64,000 nucleotides of DNA from Meconema thalassinum (lineage: Eukaryota > Arthropoda > Insecta > Orthoptera > Tettigoniidae): positions 979,846,482 through 979,910,481 of the forward strand of contig OX336389.2 of NCBI GenBank assembly GCA_946902985.2, in the 5' to 3' direction. Made by a program: the position numbers and the translations under genes. Positions 58,895-64,000 of the stretch are shown here, piece after piece. The notes under the pieces were generated by a model. That model had not been told where the DNA came from. It ran no database searches and saw only the letters and a list, made by a program, of their open reading frames with translations. Position 1 is the stretch's first letter. Every line of letters starts with the position of its first letter.

Positions 58895-59690
58895 GAACAA
58901 TCTATATTTTGACGGGTCGGTTTAGGACAGGCCGAGGGTTTGTTTTCCAATATTTCGACGGGTCGGTTTATGACAGAGCGAGGGTTCGTTTTTCCAATAT
59001 TTTACTTACGAAGGGGATCTTTAACGTGTAAACGATGATGGGTTACATGACAAATGATAATTCTATGATCAAATGATATTTCGACGGGTCGGTTTAGGAC
59101 AGACCGAGGGTTCGTTTTCCGATATTTCGACGGGTTGGTTTAGAACAGGCTGAGGGTTTGTTTCCCGATATTTTGACGGGTGGGTTTATGACAGAGTGAG
59201 GGTTTCTTTTTTTCCTATATTTTACTCCCGAAGGGGATCTTTAACGTGTAAACGTCGATGGGTTATATGACAAATGATAATTCTATGATCAGATGATATT
59301 TTGACGGGTCGGTTTAGAACAGGCCGAGGGTTTGTTTTCCAATATTTCGACGTGTCGGTTTATGACAGAGCAAGGGTTCGTTTTTCCAATATTTTACTTA
59401 CGAAGGGGATCTTTAACGTGTAAACGATGATGGGTTACATGACAAATGATAATTCTATGATCAAATGATATTTAGACGGGTCAGTTTAGGACAGACCGGG
59501 GGTTCGTTTTCCGCTATTTCGACGGGTTGGTTTAGAACAGGCTGAGGGTTTGTTTTCCGATATTTTGACGAGTCGGTTTATGACAGAGCGAGGGTTCGTT
59601 TTTCAGATATTTTACTCCCAAAAGGGATCTTTAACGTGTAAACGATGATGGGTTACATGACAAATGATAATTCTATGATCAGATGAAGGT
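58895..59690. repeat. Higher-order tandem repeat, period about 392 bp
   Basis: Built from 45-60-bp subunits (ATTTCGACGGGTCGGTTTAGGA and variants) plus a spacer with GGGGATCTTTAACGTGTAAA. The spacer recurs at 59013, 59233, 59405 and 59624, that is steps of 220, 172 and 219 bp. Alternate subunits are more alike than neighbours, a higher-order structure. Confidence 0.8.
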
Positions 59691-60300
59691 CAAACAGAAC
59701 TTGGTTATATGTTGATTCTGGAATATGCCTCGGCGGTTTGGGATTCATATCAAGTAGGGCTCATCAATGAGTTGGAAATGGTACAAAGAAAGGCCGCTAG
59801 ATTTGTGCTCAGTGACTTTAATCCCAGGAGCAGTGTGAGCCGTATGTTAAAGGAACTTGGGTGGGTATCACTGGAGGCTAGGAGGATGTAATCTATACTC
59901 TGCGCTATGTACAACACGTATACAAATCAACCAGCATGGGGTGAGCTTAGCAAACGAATGGGAAAGCCCACTTACATGGGTAGGAGCGATCATCCTTTCA
60001 AAGTTAAGGGCTGACCACAGCGAACAAATTATGGTAAATATTAATTTGTAAACCGTGCCATTGATAACTGGAACTCTCTACCTGCCGCAGTCTTATAGCC
60101 TTTTCCCAAACATATAGGTGTGTTTAAGAAAAGACTGAATATTAGTGTAAATACTCCAGTTTAATTGTTATTTAATTGTTATTGAATTGTTATGTATAAT
60201 TATTTATTTGTTATGTATATCCAATTTGCCACCGGGGGACACACCCCCAATTGCAAATAAATGAATGAATGAATGAATGAATGAATGAATGAATGAATGA
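59690..60300 (+). mobile_element. 3' end of a CR1/L2-type LINE with (ATGA)n tail
   Basis: An open stretch (59709-59891) reads LEYASAVWDSYQ, MVQRKAARFVLSD, SSVSRMLKELGW: the C-terminal region that follows the RT in many CR1/L2/jockey-like ORF2s. It continues, broken, to DNWNSLPAAV and FKKRLN. It ends in an AATGAATGAATGA array at 60258-60300. Different family from the LINE at 15.5 kb. 5'-truncated and dead. Confidence 0.75.
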
Positions 60301-60639
60301 AGCCAGTAGAAAAAAAAACTTGTTGGAGAGCAGACTGACAGGATGTGAATGTTATTTGAGCGTATTGCAATGTGCTGACCTGACTTGACTTGACAACAGG
60401 TGCAAGATTGTAAATCGCTGCGTTAGTAAAAAGTGTCATGCACGTGTAGGAATGCGCTATTTGATGAATCATGGATTGTAGAGGCTTATGCGGTGACCAC
60501 GCTTGACAATGCATTCATTGATATTTCACGAATCATGAATCGAAGAGGCTTATGCGAGAGGTTTCTTTATGCTTGCTGAAAGCATGATCATGATGATTGA
60601 AAAAACAATTGCGAGAATGACCGCCGAGTCAAAGTAAAC

Positions 60640-61050
60640 GGATAAGCCAACACAAAAGCCGATATATAAGCCAACACAAAAGTCAATACATAAGCCAATA
60701 CAAATGTCAACACAAAAGCCAATACAAAGGCCAATACATAAGACAATTCAAAAACCAACACATGGGGTTAGGTTAGGTTGGCCAGTCTTAAAGCATGTCT
60801 AAACTTGTAGAACATGCACGTGGCAAGGTTAAGTTAGGTTATTTTAGGTGTGTTGAGGTTAAGTCTTTAAATATTCCCAGTCTTTTAGATACTTTCCAAG
60901 ATCAATAAAAAATCTACTAAATACATTGACAAAAATAACTTGTCAAATAAGCCAATATAAAGCCAATATATAAGCCAACACAAAAGCCAATACATAAGCC
61001 AAAACAAATGCCTACACAAAAGCCAATACCTAAGCAAACACATGGGGTTA
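60640..61050. repeat. AAGCCAA minisatellite interleaved with TTAGG-like segments
   Basis: Two arrays of AAGCCAATACATAAGCCAA-type units (60640-60765 and 60950-61030). They are separated and followed by GGTTAGGTTAGGTT/AAGGTTAAGTTAGGTTA segments that match 19555-19640 of the palindrome in inverted orientation. Confidence 0.7.
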
Positions 61051-61294
61051 GGTTAAGTTGTGATATGTTACATTAAGTTAGGTGAGCTATGTGCGATGTC
61101 ATAGCCAGTCTTAAAGCAAGTCTAAACTTGTAGAACATGTCACGTGACAAGGTTAAGTTAGGTTATACCTATCACCATTTTTTTTAATGAGAAAAAACAT
61201 CATGCTCTGGGAAACCTTGTTTTTATTTTATAGCCAATAGCACTTTACAAAAAATTGAACACAAAGACATATCAATTCCTCATTCATTTTTTTT

Positions 61295-61687
61295 TCAATG
61301 TTTATGTCCAAATATCATTAACTTTCCTTTCATAACACACATCACAAGTAAGGCTGCCAACCTCTCTCCCACTGAGGCATCACAGGATGCCAAACGTTGT
61401 TTAGCTTTTTCCAACGATACTTGATCCGTTACATGTCTTAAGCCAGGATGGCTATGGCGATAAGAAAGGTCATGTTCTTTGCATGGTTGATCCACAGTTG
61501 TGTAACCAACTAGGTATTGGTACTTGATAGTTTCACACATGAACAAAAAAATCCAACATATCTGACATGGATTACATGATTTGAAAGTTTGCAAAGAATA
61601 TCCAATCAACCATTGTTCAGCCCTGTTTATCACAGCATAATGCTTACCACTATGTTTGTAATAAGGCCATGGCCACCTGCTCCCCAA
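61295..61687 (-). CDS. PLA2-like domain protein, virus-derived type
   Basis: 130 open codons. The core reads YLVGYTTVDQPCKEHDLSYRHSH, with the Cys and the His-Asp pair of the phospholipase A2 catalytic helix. RHVTDQVSLEKAKQRL and DASVGERLAALLVM follow, the pattern of the short PLA2-like domains of parvovirus VP1 and adintovirus/Polinton proteins (family knowledge). The glycine-rich Ca-binding loop before it is only partly recognisable (GY). No capsid sequence follows. It is in the same relative position as the broken copies at 24490-24665 and 26392-26583. It may be an isolated remnant rather than an expressed gene. Confidence 0.55.
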   Translation of the reverse strand: MGSRWPWPYYKHSGKHYAVINRAEQWLIGYSLQTFKSCNPCQICWIFLFMCETIKYQYLVGYTTVDQPCKEHDLSYRHSHPGLRHVTDQVSLEKAKQRLASCDASVGERLAALLVMCVMKGKLMIFGHKH

Positions 61688-61714
61688 TCCTCATCTGCAT
61701 TACTAATACATACA

Positions 61715-63189
61715 CTAATACAGCCATCGCAGTAACACTGGTTATCAGACGAATTCTACACACATCCAAGTGCACCGGACTACATGACCACAATGTCGCA
61801 AAGCCCCTAAATTAATTAATCAACAACAAAAGGGAAACTTGTAGTTTAACGTGACCGTTAATCTCGCTATCATGATCCCCATGACCGCCTTTTTACATGG
61901 AATCAGAACCACAGGACATGGCATTTCACTTCGAAAATCTCACATTCATTGACCGGGAATCGAACCCAGTCTGCCTTGGCGAGAGACAGACAGCCTCGCC
62001 GAGTCTTTCAGTCCTATCATTATAATTTCGTTACCCCGTCTCTTTTTTTCTGTAACAGGATGTGGGGTTCTCACGATTTGACAAGTGAGTTCATGTTTTC
62101 ACTGACATAATTACTAATGTTTCCACACACGAATACACATATGTCGCGAGTAAAAGTGAGAGCAAAGGGATATAAAAGTGATAGCAAAGTGGTAGAAAAA
62201 TTATAGAAAAGTGGTAGAAAAATGGTAGAAAAATGGTAGAAAAGTGGTAGCAAAAAGTGTTAGTGGTAGACAATGGTAGAAAGGTGGTAAAAAAAAGTGG
62301 TAGCAAAATGTGCTAGTGGTAGAAAAATGGTAGAAAAGTAGTATCAAAAAAGTCAACATGGGAAGGTTTTAAGTGTGGGTACTCATCAAGGTGGTATACC
62401 AAATGAAACACCGTTAGTGTTAACAAAACATGATCAAAAGGACATGGAAAAGCAAGCGCAACAAAAACATAGTATTTCTCAACATAGTGACTTCTTTGTG
62501 AAAAAACATTTATCCTCTCCTTAAAACGTTGTGTTTAAACCCTCTTTCAGGCCATCTGCAAAGCAAACAACACAATCAAAAGCCACGCAAACTCTACAAG
62601 AGGTGTCTAAAAGTGCTATCACTTTTCTATCATTTTTCTACCACTAGCACTTTTTTGCTACCACTTTTCCACCACTTTTCTACCATTTTTCTACCACTAA
62701 CACTTTTTGCTACCACTTTTCTACCACTTTTCTATTCCTTTGTTCTCACTTTTACTCGCGACATAGGTGTGTTCGTGTGTGGAAACATTAGTAATTACGT
62801 CAGTGAAATCATGAGCTCACTTGTCAAATCGTGAGAACCTCACATCCTGTTACAGGAAAAAAAGGAGACGGGGTAACGAAATTATAATGATAGGACGGAA
62901 AGACTCGGCGAGGCTGTCTGTCTCTCGCCAAGGCAGACCGGGTTCGATTCCCGGTCAATGAATGTGAGATTTTCGAAGTGAAATGCCATGTCCTGTGGTT
63001 CGGATTCCATGTAAAAAGGCGGTCATGGGGATCATGATAGCGAGATTAACGGTCACGTTAAACTACAAGTTTCCCTTTTGTTGTTGATTAATTAATTTAG
63101 GGGCTTTAAGACATTGTGGTCATGTAGTCCGGTACACTTGGATGTGTGTAGAATTTGTCTGATAACCACTGTTACTGCGATGGCTGTAT

Positions 63190-63192
<3 letters not shown>
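61715..63192. mobile_element. Foldback: inverted SINE copies around minisatellite arms
   Basis: 61715-62345 and about 62600-63192 are inverted copies, starting CTAATACAGCCATCGCAGTAAC and ending in its complement. Each arm holds a tRNA-type SINE (GGGTTCGATTCCCGGTCAATG at 62940-62960 and its complement) and, nearer the centre, an array of GGTAGAAAAGTGG-type units (62150-62345; 62600-62740). The spacer of about 250 bp is unique. The arms differ by point changes and array length. Confidence 0.75.
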
Positions 63193-63224
<32 letters not shown>

Positions 63225-63234
63225 TTTTATTAAT
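63191..63234. repeat. (GATA)n microsatellite at a SINE-LINE junction
   Basis: About 11 units of ATAG, between the SINE end (GGCTGTATTAG) and the 3' end of a minus-strand LINE. Confidence 0.9.
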
Positions 63235-63681
63235 TCCATTTGATCAAATACATGTATACAATACATTTTTGATATAGGACACGTCAGAATTTACATCTAT
63301 AAAATAAAAGTACTGATGGGTATATACAGTAATACTAATACTATAACTATTTATAACTTATTATAATAACAGATCTTAAGAGATACAATCTTATTGGACT
63401 ACTATTTACACCTTATTCTATTATCATAATATGAAAACTTAATTCTATAAATACAACAAATTACAGCTAGGAGTTACAATTAAAATAGAAAAGTAAAATA
63501 TAATTATAGATTTCATCGTTTCTATATACTAAGATATTCAACTACAGAGTAAAAACAATAGCACTGCAGATAAGCTTTTAACATTCTATCAAGGATTTTA
63601 TTTTTGGGGCAAGTTTTATATACTGGGGTAGTTTATTGTATAATTTAACTCCTGTGTGATAAGTTCCTTTTTGATATATGC

Positions 63682-63718
<37 letters not shown>

Positions 63719-64000
63719 TGTGTGAAATATGAATGTTTTGATTTTGTCTTGTGTTATGCCTATGAATATCATTGTTTGTTTTAAGAAAAACATCCTTATT
63801 CTTTAAATTCTTTTTACAAAACATAATACTTTCAAAGATATATATACAGGGCAGAGGGAGAATGTTTATATATTTAAACAGAGGTCTACATGATTCTCTA
63901 GTGTTTACATTTGCCATAATTCTAATCGCCCTCTTTTGTATCCTAAACGTGCTTAGTACATCTGGCGACATACCCCAAAATATGACCCCATATCTTAAGT
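63235..64000 (-). mobile_element. Jockey/CR1-type LINE 3' portion, runs off the window
   Basis: Inverted second copy of the family at 15488-16913. Its 3' UTR matches 16560-16895 closely. The ORF remnants at 63971-63578 (VLSTFRIQKRAIRIM; His-Thr run from a GT/CA microsatellite at 63681-63718) match 16180-16507. Its tail is (CTAT)n rather than (TCTAA)n. Frame changes are present. Confidence 0.8.

Noticed and set aside
57639..61050. CRISPR-like arrays
   Set aside because: Units are contiguous tandem repeats without unique spacers, and the genome is eukaryotic.
62071..62834. ORFs rich in Phe/Tyr/Ser/Thr (LPLFYHFST-like)
   Set aside because: Translations of the GGTAGAAAAGTGG minisatellite in the foldback arms.

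Overview
The window reads as intergenic DNA of a large, repeat-rich insect genome. I see no host protein-coding gene, rRNA or functional tRNA. Almost everything that can be explained is a transposable element, many nested inside others: two hAT-type DNA transposon copies, an R1-clade LINE, other LINE fragments, a mariner derivative, Tc1 relics, tRNA-derived SINEs, a copia LTR element, a BEL/Pao LTR element and satellite-like arrays. The element mix, the SINE heads and the scattered TTAGG-like stretches fit an arthropod, probably a polyneopteran-type insect, but the species cannot be read from the sequence.

Layout. 1-1600 holds nothing recognisable. 1609-12568 is a hAT-type copy (8-bp target duplication) carrying a near full-length R1-clade LINE (2177-6945, minus strand, 13-bp duplication) and a catalytic-domain-deleted mariner (11645-12472). 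13116-33993 is a second hAT-type copy with a four-level nest. It contains a SINE (15157-33739, 9-bp duplication). The SINE is split by another hAT-like element (15169-33439, 8-bp duplication). That in turn holds a jockey/CR1-like LINE fragment and a 15.3-kb palindromic element (17821-33126, flanked by 6-bp ACATTA).

The palindrome is the most interesting object. Two arms of about 7.6 kb face each other around a loop of about 43 bp. Each arm carries, pointing inward, a C2H2 zinc-finger ORF, a Cys/His domain that may be a protease, and a family-B DNA polymerase with 3'-5' exonuclease motifs and an embedded endonuclease-VII-like Zn/HNH motif. Convergent to it lies a short gene followed by a decayed parvovirus/adintovirus-type phospholipase A2-like domain. 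A TATA box, an initiator and a spliced untranslated leader are visible upstream of the zinc-finger ORF. The 6-bp duplication, the length and the PolB point to the Polinton/Maverick-adintovirus world, but no integrase, ATPase or capsid gene is seen. The loop contains a copy of the subterminal sequence, suggesting an inverted dimer of a roughly 7.6-kb linear unit. All ORFs are broken, partly by lesions shared between arms. A rearranged relative without polymerase but with a better-preserved PLA2-like ORF lies at 56.65-61.69 kb.

34-37 kb holds SINE pieces and two Tc1-type transposase relics. 36996-45662 is a copia element (GTCAA duplication, half-tRNA-type primer site) interrupted by a 3.7-kb element with a 4-bp duplication. 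46275-56648 is a BEL/Pao element on the minus strand with LTRs of about 2 kb. 57.6-61 kb is an accumulation of tandem repeats (81-bp units, a 392-bp higher-order repeat, AAGCCAA-type minisatellite) with a CR1/L2-like LINE tail. 61715-63192 is a second foldback with inverted SINE copies. The window ends in another copy of the LINE seen at 15.5 kb.
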